Part shown: positions 42,885-50,594 of the stretch, in pieces
Layout: each line of letters starts with the position of its first letter
Numbering within the stretch: the stretch's first letter is position 1
From: Mucilaginibacter sp. PAMB04168
Lineage (GTDB): Bacteria > Bacteroidota > Bacteroidia > Sphingobacteriales > Sphingobacteriaceae
Reading direction: 5' to 3'
Assembly (NCBI RefSeq): GCF_039634365.2
Contig: NZ_CP155079.2
Span: 4,402,001-4,466,000, forward strand
DNA length: 64,000 nucleotides
Program-made: the position numbers and the translations under genes
The notes under the pieces: generated by a model
What the model saw: the letters and a program-made list of their open reading frames with translations, nothing else
Database searches by the model: none
Told to the model about the DNA's origin: nothing

Positions 42885-42945
42885 AAAAGGTGATGGTGCT
42901 CCACCTAATTGAACCGCTTGCAAAAGCTGATGACGCCTGCCCGGT
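42885..42945 (+). promoter_or_regulatory. fluoride riboswitch (crcB motif)
   Basis: The sequence follows the crcB consensus in order: GGTGATGGTG (42889-42898) with GGTG pairing to CACC (42902-42905), then AACCGCT (42912-42918), a short loop, AGCTGATGACGCC (42925-42937). The G-A-T-G pieces and the A-A-C-x-G-C junction are the conserved fluoride-pocket and pseudoknot elements of this class. It lies between a good promoter and a CLC antiporter gene of the type known to export fluoride. The downstream CCTGC (42936-42940) can pair with GCAGG (42966-42970) next to the start codon, a possible expression platform. Confidence 0.85.
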
Positions 42946-42973
42946 AAATTGTAATTTATGGCACTGCAGGTTT

Positions 42974-44299
42974 ATGTATAAACTTTTTTCTTCCAGGCAT
43001 TATTCGGCCTTACAGTATTTACTCCGTTGGACGATCGTAACTATTCCGGTGGCCGTAGCTGTGGGCAGCATGGTTGCCCTATTTTTGTGGCTGCTTAACT
43101 GGAGCATTCATTATCGTTTTGCACATACCTGGCTTTTATATCTACTGCCTTTTGCGGGTATTGCTATTCATTTTTTGTATAAGCTTTACGGTCAGTCTGC
43201 TGAAAAGGGCAATAACCTGATTATTGACCAAATACACGAGCCGGGAGCCGGTATTCCTAAGCGCATGGCTCCACTTATTTTGGCAACCACCGTAATTACG
43301 CACTTGTTTGGCGGATCGGCCGGGCGCGAAGGCACTGCCGTACAGATAGGCGGCAGCATAGCGCACTGGATTGGCAGCTTGTTTAAACTCAGCGCTAAAG
43401 ACTTGCGCATTGTGCTTACGGCAGGCGTAGCAGCGGGCTTTGGTGCCGTGTTTGGTACGCCGCTGGCAGGAACTATATTCGCCATGGAAGTAGTTACCAT
43501 AGGCCGCATTCAATACAATGCGCTTATCCCCTGCCTTATAGCCGGTTTAATAGGTGATGCTACTGTAGCAGCCTGGGGCGTGCAGCATACCACCTACCAT
43601 ATTCGATATTTAACCACAGGCCAAACCATTTATGGCCATCACATAGCCGTTAACTTTTGGTTGCTTGTAAAAGTTATAGTTTCATCCGTATTTTTTGGAT
43701 TAGCGGCTTATGCTTTTGCCAAAGCCACACATGGGATTAAAACGATAGCCAACAACTTCATTAAAACAGGCTGGATGATTCCGGCTGTGGGCGGCATAAT
43801 CATTATCTTGCTCACGCTCCTCTTAGGTAAGCCCGATTATTTAAGCTTGGGGGTAGAACCCGAATACCCCGGCGCAGTAACCATTGTATCGGCCTTTGAG
43901 CAAGGTGGGGCACACTTTTTTAGCTGGTTGTGGAAACTTATCTATACCGCCATTACACTTGGCACCGGCTTTAAGGGTGGCGAAGTTACCCCTCTTTTTT
44001 ACATTGGCGCCACGTTGGGCAATACCCTTGCCAATATATTTAATGCACCTGAGAGCTTGTTTGCAGCTTTAGGCTTTATAGCTGTTTTTGCCGGCGCATC
44101 AAACACCCCGTTGGCCTGCACCATAATGGGTATTGAGCTATTTGGCAGCCAGCACGCCCTGCTTTTTGCGGTGGCCTGCTTTACCGCCTATTTTTTTAGC
44201 GGCGATACAGGCATCTACAGCGCACAACGTAAAGGCGTGGAAAAATATAGTGTGGATGGAAGTGACAGATTAATGAACGGATTTTTCAAGAAGAACTAA
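42974..44299 (+). CDS. clcF: CLC-F type fluoride/proton antiporter
   Basis: 441 residues from ATG 42974 (MYKLFSSRHYSALQYLLRW). An earlier in-frame start at 42890 lies inside the riboswitch and is rejected. CLC fold with about 12 or more membrane segments: EPGAGIPKRMAP (first selectivity loop), GSAGREGTAVQIGGSIAHWIG with the gating Glu, GFGAVFGTPLAGTIFAMEV, and GTGFKGGEVTPLFYIGATLGN. The G-R-E-G-T and G-G-E-V-T-P forms mark the fluoride-exporting CLC-F clade and differ from chloride-type G-K-E-G-P and G-x-F-x-P. Together with the riboswitch this gives a fluoride-resistance unit: fluoride in the cell turns the gene on and the protein expels it in exchange for protons. Confidence 0.88.
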   Translation: MYKLFSSRHYSALQYLLRWTIVTIPVAVAVGSMVALFLWLLNWSIHYRFAHTWLLYLLPFAGIAIHFLYKLYGQSAEKGNNLIIDQIHEPGAGIPKRMAPLILATTVITHLFGGSAGREGTAVQIGGSIAHWIGSLFKLSAKDLRIVLTAGVAAGFGAVFGTPLAGTIFAMEVVTIGRIQYNALIPCLIAGLIGDATVAAWGVQHTTYHIRYLTTGQTIYGHHIAVNFWLLVKVIVSSVFFGLAAYAFAKATHGIKTIANNFIKTGWMIPAVGGIIIILLTLLLGKPDYLSLGVEPEYPGAVTIVSAFEQGGAHFFSWLWKLIYTAITLGTGFKGGEVTPLFYIGATLGNTLANIFNAPESLFAALGFIAVFAGASNTPLACTIMGIELFGSQHALLFAVACFTAYFFSGDTGIYSAQRKGVEKYSVDGSDRLMNGFFKKN

Positions 44300-44372
44300 G
44301 TTCATCGCCAAAATCAAAATTTATAAAATTAGGAACTGGCAAATACTTTTTAATCCTATTTTATATATATAA

Positions 44373-44393
44373 GGAGCGATAGCCAAGTGGTAG
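44373..44393 (+). other. tRNA-like 5' fragment (possible remnant)
   Basis: The 21 bases starting GGAGCGATAGCC and running AAGTGGTAG look like the acceptor and D-arm 5' half of a tRNA, but no anticodon arm, T arm or matching 3' acceptor strand follows in the next 90 bases. It may be what is left of a tRNA gene or an integration scar, or chance. Confidence 0.25.
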
Positions 44394-44460
44394 TCTCTTA
44401 GGTATGATGTACAAATACATTTTAAATAAGACTTTCTGTTACTGCTCGAAACACTGAGCG

Positions 44461-45198
44461 CTATTTAACCTGCAAATTCTTTGCTACCTCGTTAACCAGC
44501 ATATCTACCCATAACATATACATTCTACCCGACGGATGTAAACCATCGCTAGCAACCAGCGTAGGGTCGGCAATGGCCTGGCGTGATATAGGCGTAATAT
44601 TAGTATAGCTTACGCCCGCTTTGTCGCTTTCTTCCTTGTTAATGGCATTGTAAGCATTAATTTCTTTGGCTATCTGGGTCCTATCACGCCCCTGGCCAAA
44701 AGGCGTAACACCCCAGTCAGGAATGGAAATTACAAATACACGCTTTTTATTGCCGTTGGCATATATTAAAGCAGTATTCAGCAATTGCACAAACTCGGTA
44801 CGGTAGGTATTGATATTATAGTTGCGGTATTGATTATTAACGCCAATAAGCAACGTAACTATGTCAAACTTCCGGGTAATGTTCTGCGCTTTAATTTCGT
44901 TAATCAACTCATCAGTTGTCCATCCTGTTCGTGCTATGATGACTGGTTGGGCCGCTTTATAATTAGCTTTATTAAGCGCAGCACTCAGCTGATACGGGAA
45001 TGACTGCGCAGCGGGTACAGACTCGCCAATGGTGTAGGAATCGCCCAAGGCAAGATAGCTTACAGCCGAGCCGTCGCCGGTAAAGGTTGTGCCGGGTACT
45101 ATGGTTGGCACTGATCCATATTGTACATCGTCCATATTTTTGCCGGAGCAGCCCATCAGGGCGGTTATTATTAGCAGGGTTAAACTCAGGTTTCTCAT
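44461..45198 (-). CDS. SGNH/GDSL hydrolase lipoprotein
   Basis: 245 residues with a lipoprotein signal (MRNLSLTLLIITALMGC, lipid Cys17). SGNH blocks: SYLALGDSYTIGE (nucleophile Ser), a Gly in RTGWTTDELI, GVNNQYRN (Asn block), and SDGLHPSGRMY holding the Asp-x-x-His pair. Esterase or lipase of the envelope; likely deacylates a carbohydrate or lipid. It overlaps lipB by four bases (ATGA). Confidence 0.88.
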   Translation of the reverse strand: MRNLSLTLLIITALMGCSGKNMDDVQYGSVPTIVPGTTFTGDGSAVSYLALGDSYTIGESVPAAQSFPYQLSAALNKANYKAAQPVIIARTGWTTDELINEIKAQNITRKFDIVTLLIGVNNQYRNYNINTYRTEFVQLLNTALIYANGNKKRVFVISIPDWGVTPFGQGRDRTQIAKEINAYNAINKEESDKAGVSYTNITPISRQAIADPTLVASDGLHPSGRMYMLWVDMLVNEVAKNLQVK

Positions 45199-45926
45199 TC
45201 AAAAATCTCCATACCAAAAAGTACGGAAATTTCCTGCTTTAGGATTTTTTTTACTTCATTCAAATCTACATCGCGGCCCAGCTCCTGGTTTAAAGAGGCT
45301 ACAGCCTTACCCTCAATGCCACACGGTACAATGTTTTTAAAATAATCGAGATTGGCGTTTACGTTAAGTGCCAGCCCGTGCATAGTAACCCAACGGCTGC
45401 AGCGTACGCCCATAGCGCAAATTTTCCGGGCATGCTCATTATCAGCATCCAGCCAAACGCCCGTGTAACCCGGGTAGCGGCCAGCTGTTATACCGTAATG
45501 AGCTAATGTGTTTATAACAGCTTCTTCGAGGGTACGCAGGTAAAGGTGTATATCCGTAAAAAAGTTGTCGAGATCCAATATAGGATAGGCTACTAACTGT
45601 CCCGGGCCATGGTAGGTAATATCGCCACCACGATTTATGGGATAATAAACAGCGTTCTTTTCTTTCAAACCTGCTTCATCAAGCAACAAGTGGTCGGCCT
45701 TGCCGCTTTTGCCCAGGGTGTAAACATGCGGATGCTCACAAAACACGAGGTAATTGGGTGTCAGACTATCATCTTCCGGTTCTTGGCCTGCCGCAACGGC
45801 CAACTGTTTATTACGCAGTTGTGTTTTAAGTTGCACACTGGCCGAAAACAGGCTTTCCTGTTTATCCCAGGCTTGTTTATAATCTATCAGTCCCCAATCC
45901 TGATATTCTACCCTCTTGTTTTTCAT
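45195..45926 (-). CDS. lipB: octanoyltransferase LipB
   Basis: 243 residues. Moves octanoyl from acyl carrier protein to lipoyl domains. Landmarks: FCEHPHVYTLGKSG, GGDITYHGPGQLVAYPILDL, the catalytic Lys-containing KICAMGVRCSRWVTMHGLALNV, and the catalytic Cys in VPCGIEGKAVASL. Length is typical for Bacteroidetes LipB. It follows the phosphopantetheinyl transferase gene at 3 bases, a sensible pairing since both act on acyl-carrier chemistry, and overlaps the GDSL gene. Confidence 0.95.
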   Translation of the reverse strand: MKNKRVEYQDWGLIDYKQAWDKQESLFSASVQLKTQLRNKQLAVAAGQEPEDDSLTPNYLVFCEHPHVYTLGKSGKADHLLLDEAGLKEKNAVYYPINRGGDITYHGPGQLVAYPILDLDNFFTDIHLYLRTLEEAVINTLAHYGITAGRYPGYTGVWLDADNEHARKICAMGVRCSRWVTMHGLALNVNANLDYFKNIVPCGIEGKAVASLNQELGRDVDLNEVKKILKQEISVLFGMEIFE

Positions 45927-45929
45927 GGT

Positions 45930-46568
45930 TTATGCTTTTACGTAACCAATCATGTAATCTTCGTACTGCAAAAAATCAACTTTATAATCTATATGCAGTT
46001 CGCCTTTATGTAAATGTGCTTGCAGGCTACCTTCGGCGGTAAACGGAAAACGCTCTAAAGCAATATTATCTAAGAACGACACTTCCTTTTGCCCGTAACA
46101 TTTGTAAATGGCCTCTTTGGCGCACCAGCACACATAAAGGTGGGCAATCTTGTTATCTGCATCAATAGCAGCCTGTTCCTCATGGCGCAAAAACTTAGGT
46201 GCTATACGCTCCACTTTTTGCTTAATCTGCTCAATATCTATTCCCACCGGTCGGCTTTTGCTTATCATCACGGCAGCATAATCAAACGAATGACTGAGTG
46301 AGATATGGTAAGGCATATCATATAGATAGGGTTTGCCGTGAGTATCGATGCGGCAATCAATATAGTTAGTGGTATCGAGCATGGTGCGCAGCAGCACCCG
46401 TGTACCCAGCCAGTGCAGGTGCCTTTTCCCATTAGCCAACTGATCAACATAAGCCTTTTCCTGCTCGTTTAGCTGTAGTTTATGGTACAGCGTATCAGCA
46501 TCTTCCTCTATGCGCCAAAGGGCTATTTCGGTATCGGCATCAACCTGCTTTCTGAATGCTATGGCCAT
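45930..46568 (-). CDS. 4'-phosphopantetheinyl transferase (Sfp/HetI type)
   Basis: 212 residues. YHISLSHSFDYAAV, PVGIDIEQIKQKVERIAPKFL and VCWCAKEAIYKCYG are the three Sfp-superfamily signatures; the Asp-x-Glu of GIDIE and Glu of AKEA bind Mg. It activates acyl or peptidyl carrier proteins by adding the CoA-derived arm. First gene of the transferase - lipB - GDSL transcript. Confidence 0.9.
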   Translation of the reverse strand: MAIAFRKQVDADTEIALWRIEEDADTLYHKLQLNEQEKAYVDQLANGKRHLHWLGTRVLLRTMLDTTNYIDCRIDTHGKPYLYDMPYHISLSHSFDYAAVMISKSRPVGIDIEQIKQKVERIAPKFLRHEEQAAIDADNKIAHLYVCWCAKEAIYKCYGQKEVSFLDNIALERFPFTAEGSLQAHLHKGELHIDYKVDFLQYEDYMIGYVKA

Positions 46569-46591
46569 ATGTTAAATTAAAAAACAGAGCG

Positions 46592-46599
46592 CAAAATTA
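46592..46599 (-). promoter_or_regulatory. -7 box of the phosphopantetheinyl transferase operon
   Basis: TAATTTTG on the minus strand, 24 bases from the ATG at 46568; fits TAnnTTTG. No -33 TTG at the right spacing. Confidence 0.5.
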
Positions 46600-46643
46600 G
46601 CTTAAATAATTATAATTTAGGCGGTGCAAGCCGTCACCCCAAA

Positions 46644-47180
46644 ATGATTTTATCAGACAAACGTATTTTAGAGGAAATAGAAAAAGGCAGTATAATTATT
46701 GAACCCTTTAAGCGTGAGTGCCTGGGCACAAACTCTTACGATGTGCATTTAGGTAAATACCTGGCCACTTACCGTAACCGGGTGCTGGATGCTAAAGTAC
46801 ATAACGAGATAGACCAGTTTGAGATTACGAAGGAAGGCTTTTTGCTGCAACCGGGCACCCTGTACCTGGGCGTAACGGTGGAGTATACCGAAACACACAA
46901 GCATGTGCCTTTTTTGGAAGGAAAATCAAGCACGGGCAGGCTGGGTATTGACATACATGCCACAGCAGGTAAAGGCGATGTGGGCTTCTGCAACACCTGG
47001 ACCCTCGAAATATCGGTAGCACAACCTGTGCGCATTTATGCAGGAATGCCCATTGGCCAGCTTATTTATTTTGCGGTTGAAGGCGATATAGAAACGCTTT
47101 ATAACACTAAAGGCAACGCTAAATATAACAATCCTACTACAAGACCGGTTGAAAGTATGATGTGGAAAAATAAATTCTAA
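46644..47180 (+). CDS. dcd: dCTP deaminase
   Basis: 178 residues. Converts dCTP to dUTP for thymidylate synthesis. GTNSYDVHLGKYLATY, VPFLEGKSSTGRLGIDIHATAGKGDVGF and TWTLEISVAQPV (catalytic Glu) are the family signatures. Whether it also hydrolyses to dUMP (bifunctional form) cannot be said from sequence alone. Divergent from the phosphopantetheinyl transferase gene. Confidence 0.94.
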   Translation: MILSDKRILEEIEKGSIIIEPFKRECLGTNSYDVHLGKYLATYRNRVLDAKVHNEIDQFEITKEGFLLQPGTLYLGVTVEYTETHKHVPFLEGKSSTGRLGIDIHATAGKGDVGFCNTWTLEISVAQPVRIYAGMPIGQLIYFAVEGDIETLYNTKGNAKYNNPTTRPVESMMWKNKF

Positions 47181-47273
47181 TTTATACGTTATTAGGTTAT
47201 AACTAAGTAACTTAACCTCAATTTGCTTGTTATTCTTTAAGTACGCAAACGCATATACCCTGCCTTCATAAAA

Positions 47274-49994
47274 ATGAACCTCAAAAAAATATTTGCCGGC
47301 CTGGTCATACTGGCTGTAACGGCTGCAGCTACAGGCTTTGTTAAATTTGATGATGATCCTATCATTAAGAAAATTGTAGACCAGCTTGAAAAATGGACAA
47401 GTGACCACCCCCAAGAAAAAGTTTACCTGCAACTTGACAAGCCTTACTATGGCGTTGGCGACAATATTTGGCTAAAGGCTTATATAACCGTAGGCCCCGA
47501 ACACCGGCTATCGGCCCTGAGCGGTGCTTTGAATGTGGAACTGCTTGATGAGCAGGACTCGGTTAAACAATGGATTAAGTTGCCGGTTACCAGCGGCGTT
47601 ACCTGGGGCGATCTGGCCCTGAGCGATACCCTACAGGAAGGCAACTACCGCATAAGAGCTTACACCAACTGGATGCGCAACGCCGGGCCAGACTATTACT
47701 TTGAGAAAAACATAGCTGTAGGCAACGCAGCAACCAATACGGTTTTTACTAAAGCTACCTATAGTTATACTAAAGCCAACGGTGCACAAAAGGTAGATGC
47801 TACCATAAATTATGTTGACCTGGATAACGCGCCTTATGCCGGCAAAGAAGTTAGTTATGCGGTTAAACTCAATAACAAACAAATTTTAAAAAGTAAAGGT
47901 GTAACTGATGATAAAGGTAACCTGGCGGTAAGCTTCCTTAACACAACACCCGCGGCAACATCATCAGGCAGTATTGTGACCAATATTAAGGTGGCCGATA
48001 AAAAGACCGTTACCAAAACCATCAGCTTTAGTTCGGCCTCCGGACAGGTGGATGTTCAGTTTTTTCCTGAAAGCGGCAACCTTGTGAATGGCCTGCGTTC
48101 AAGGATTGCGTTCAAGGCTGTTGGACCAGACGGCCTGGGCGTAGATATTAAAGGTACTGTTACTGATAATGACAATCAGGAACTGGCTGCTATAAGCACG
48201 CGCCATTTAGGTATGGGCATATTTGCCATAACACCACAAAGCGGTAAAACTTATAAAGCGCAAATTACTTACCCCGACGGCTCACAAAATACAGTTACCT
48301 TACCTCAGGCTTTACCACAAGGATATGTACTTACAGTAAATAATAACGATACAGCCAGCATAAGTGTACGGGTAAACGGAGCTGCCGGTGTAGATAGCAA
48401 AAATGTATACCTGGTTGCGCAATCATCCGGAGCGGTTTGCTATGTGGCCCGCAACAATGCAGGATCAAATTCTTTTAGCGCTGTGATTCCGAAAAGTAAA
48501 TTTCCATCAGGGATTGCACAGTTCACATTGTTCTCGGCTACAGGAGAACCATTGAACGAGCGGATTGCCTTTGTACAGCGCCAGGACGATTTGCTTAAAA
48601 TGAGTGTAAACGCCGATCAGCCTAATTCAGCACCGCGCCAAAAAGTGAAGATCAGCTTAAATGCACGCAATAACGGTGGTAAGCCCGTAGTGGGTGTCTT
48701 TTCAGCTGCGGTAATTGACGAATCGAAGGTACAAAGCGATGAAACTGCCGAAACCAGCATTATGTCGCAGTTGCTCTTAACGTCTGATTTAAAAGGCTAT
48801 GTTGAGCAACCTAACTATTACTTTACTAAAGCTAATGAAAAAACTGCCGCTGATTTGGACATATTAATGATGACCCAGGGCTATCGCCGTTTTGAGTGGA
48901 AGCCTTTGATGGCTAACCAATTGCCCCCAACTTTGTATCAACCCGAAAAATCTTTACAAATATCGGGCACTTTAAAAACATCAGGCGGCAAACCGGTACC
49001 TAACGGTAAAATTATGTTACTCACAACTGCCGGCGGTACTTTTATATTAGATACCGTTGCCGACAGCCAGGGCAAGTTTGCGTTTAAAAATCTGGTATTT
49101 AAAGATAGTATTAAGTTTGTACTACAGGCCCGCACAGCTAAGGGCAGTAAAAATGTGGAGATTGCGTTAGACAATCTGCCATCTCAGGCTAAGATGAGCA
49201 GCAAAAGGATGCCCGACCTACAAATAAACAGTGTAGCTGCCCTTACATCTTACCTCAAATACAGCAAAAAACAGTATGACGAGGAAGCTAAATATGGCAT
49301 AGGCAATCATACCATTATGCTTAAAGAAGTTACCGTAACCGAAAAGCGTAAATCGGCGGTAAGCAACTCCTCTAATTTGAACGGGCCAGGTAACGCTGAC
49401 CAGGTAATTACCAGTGATGCGCTCGATAAAATGGGTTGCACCACAATTGATCAATGCCTGCAGGGCAGGCTGCTGGGTGTGATTTTCAGAAATGGCATAC
49501 CGTATTCTACCCGCAGTTTCAATAGCCCAATGCAGTTAATTGTTGATGGAATTTATGTAGAAGGCGATTATTTAACTACTATCCCTCCATCTAACGTAGC
49601 TAGTATTGAAGTATTACGTACCATAGGCAATACCGCTATTTACGGTAGCCGCGGCGGCGGCGGTGTACTTATCATCAACACAAAGCGTGGCGGAGAATAC
49701 GCTTACAATGCCTCGCAAATCTATTCACCGGGCATAGTGACTTATACCCCTAAAGGGTTTTACAGCGCACGCCAGTTTTATGCGCCTAAGTACGATGATC
49801 CTAAAACCAACACCGTACTGGCCGATTTGCGCACAACTATACATTGGGTTCCGAACATACTGACCGATAGTAATGGCAACGCCTCATTTGAGTACTTCAA
49901 CGCAGGCAGCAAAGGCACCTACCGCGTAGTGATTGAAGGCATAAACGATGAAGGCTTTATTGGGCGGCAGGTATACCGGTACCAGGTGCAGTAG
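47274..49994 (+). CDS. exported MG2-domain protein ending in a TonB-receptor plug, no barrel
   Basis: 906 residues with an N-terminal signal (KKIFAGLVILAVTAAATGF). Residues about 40-140 are an MG2/A2M-type beta domain (KVYLQLDKPYYGVGDNIWLKAYI, LQEGNYRIRAYTNWMRNAG), followed by more macroglobulin-like sandwiches, a carboxypeptidase-regulatory-like insert (LQISGTLKTSGGKPVPNGKI, about 560-640) and a TonB-dependent receptor plug (MQLIVDGIYVEGDYL, VASIEVLRTIGNTAIYGSRGGGGVLIINTKRG, about 755-805). The protein ends about 100 residues after the plug, so there is no transport barrel. Sphingobacteria have many such proteins; function is unknown. Confidence 0.8.
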   Translation: MNLKKIFAGLVILAVTAAATGFVKFDDDPIIKKIVDQLEKWTSDHPQEKVYLQLDKPYYGVGDNIWLKAYITVGPEHRLSALSGALNVELLDEQDSVKQWIKLPVTSGVTWGDLALSDTLQEGNYRIRAYTNWMRNAGPDYYFEKNIAVGNAATNTVFTKATYSYTKANGAQKVDATINYVDLDNAPYAGKEVSYAVKLNNKQILKSKGVTDDKGNLAVSFLNTTPAATSSGSIVTNIKVADKKTVTKTISFSSASGQVDVQFFPESGNLVNGLRSRIAFKAVGPDGLGVDIKGTVTDNDNQELAAISTRHLGMGIFAITPQSGKTYKAQITYPDGSQNTVTLPQALPQGYVLTVNNNDTASISVRVNGAAGVDSKNVYLVAQSSGAVCYVARNNAGSNSFSAVIPKSKFPSGIAQFTLFSATGEPLNERIAFVQRQDDLLKMSVNADQPNSAPRQKVKISLNARNNGGKPVVGVFSAAVIDESKVQSDETAETSIMSQLLLTSDLKGYVEQPNYYFTKANEKTAADLDILMMTQGYRRFEWKPLMANQLPPTLYQPEKSLQISGTLKTSGGKPVPNGKIMLLTTAGGTFILDTVADSQGKFAFKNLVFKDSIKFVLQARTAKGSKNVEIALDNLPSQAKMSSKRMPDLQINSVAALTSYLKYSKKQYDEEAKYGIGNHTIMLKEVTVTEKRKSAVSNSSNLNGPGNADQVITSDALDKMGCTTIDQCLQGRLLGVIFRNGIPYSTRSFNSPMQLIVDGIYVEGDYLTTIPPSNVASIEVLRTIGNTAIYGSRGGGGVLIINTKRGGEYAYNASQIYSPGIVTYTPKGFYSARQFYAPKYDDPKTNTVLADLRTTIHWVPNILTDSNGNASFEYFNAGSKGTYRVVIEGINDEGFIGRQVYRYQVQ

Positions 49995-50032
49995 AGGATA
50001 TAGCCCGCGTAGCGTTTTTTAAGGGATAAGCT

Positions 50033-50060
50033 TTGAAGTTTGAGGCTTTTAGTATCTTTG
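50033..50060 (+). promoter_or_regulatory. clpS promoter
   Basis: TTG (50033-50035), 17-base spacer, TATCTTTG (50053-50060). The -7 box ends 8 bases before the clpS ATG, predicting a leaderless or near-leaderless mRNA. Confidence 0.6.
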
Positions 50061-50067
50061 CGTTGAT

Positions 50068-50349
50068 ATGCCAACTGAAATACAGGAAGAAACGCTAACG
50101 CTTGAAGAGATACTGGCGAGCTTAAAAGAAATGCACCGCCTTATATTGTGGAACGATGATGTGAACACTTTTGAGCACGTGATCTACTGTATGATGAAGT
50201 ATTTGGATTACACCGAATCGCAAGCTGAAAAAATTGCTTGGAAAGTGCATAATGAAGGTAAATGCGCCGTACTGGAAGGCTCATTCACTGAAATGGAAGT
50301 TTACCGCAAAATACTGCAACAGGAAGGCCTAACTGTTTCAGTAGATTGA
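50068..50349 (+). CDS. clpS: ATP-dependent Clp protease adaptor ClpS
   Basis: 93 residues. LILWNDDVNTFEHVIYCMMKYL holds the N-degron-binding Asn-Asp-Asp loop, and AEKIAWKVHNEGKCAVLEG the pocket with the ClpA-contacting segment; the C-terminal VYRKILQQEGLTVSV closes the fold. It passes N-end-rule substrates to ClpAP. The clpA partner is not adjacent. Confidence 0.93.
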   Translation: MPTEIQEETLTLEEILASLKEMHRLILWNDDVNTFEHVIYCMMKYLDYTESQAEKIAWKVHNEGKCAVLEGSFTEMEVYRKILQQEGLTVSVD

Positions 50350-50594
50350 GCCGTTCTAATTAGCTTCGACGGAGCTTGTTTTAAAACAATTTATTCTATC
50401 ACGGTAAAAGCACTGTAAGCATTTATATTGAGATATTTACCCATTTAGTGGGTAATCCGTTTTGTTCATGATGTTTCACAAAAAACTCATGCCCGAAAGG
50501 TAGCACAAAGCTTAATGAATAAGTCACCATTTTCGTTACTAATCCCGTAATGTAGGCCTCAGCCATTAGCCATCTTAACTAAGTGTCCTGATAA

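Noticed and set aside
42890..42973. Upstream ATG as the start of the CLC-F gene
   Set aside because: This ATG region lies inside the riboswitch aptamer; the encoded residues are unlike a CLC N-terminus, and ATG 42974 gives a normal start.
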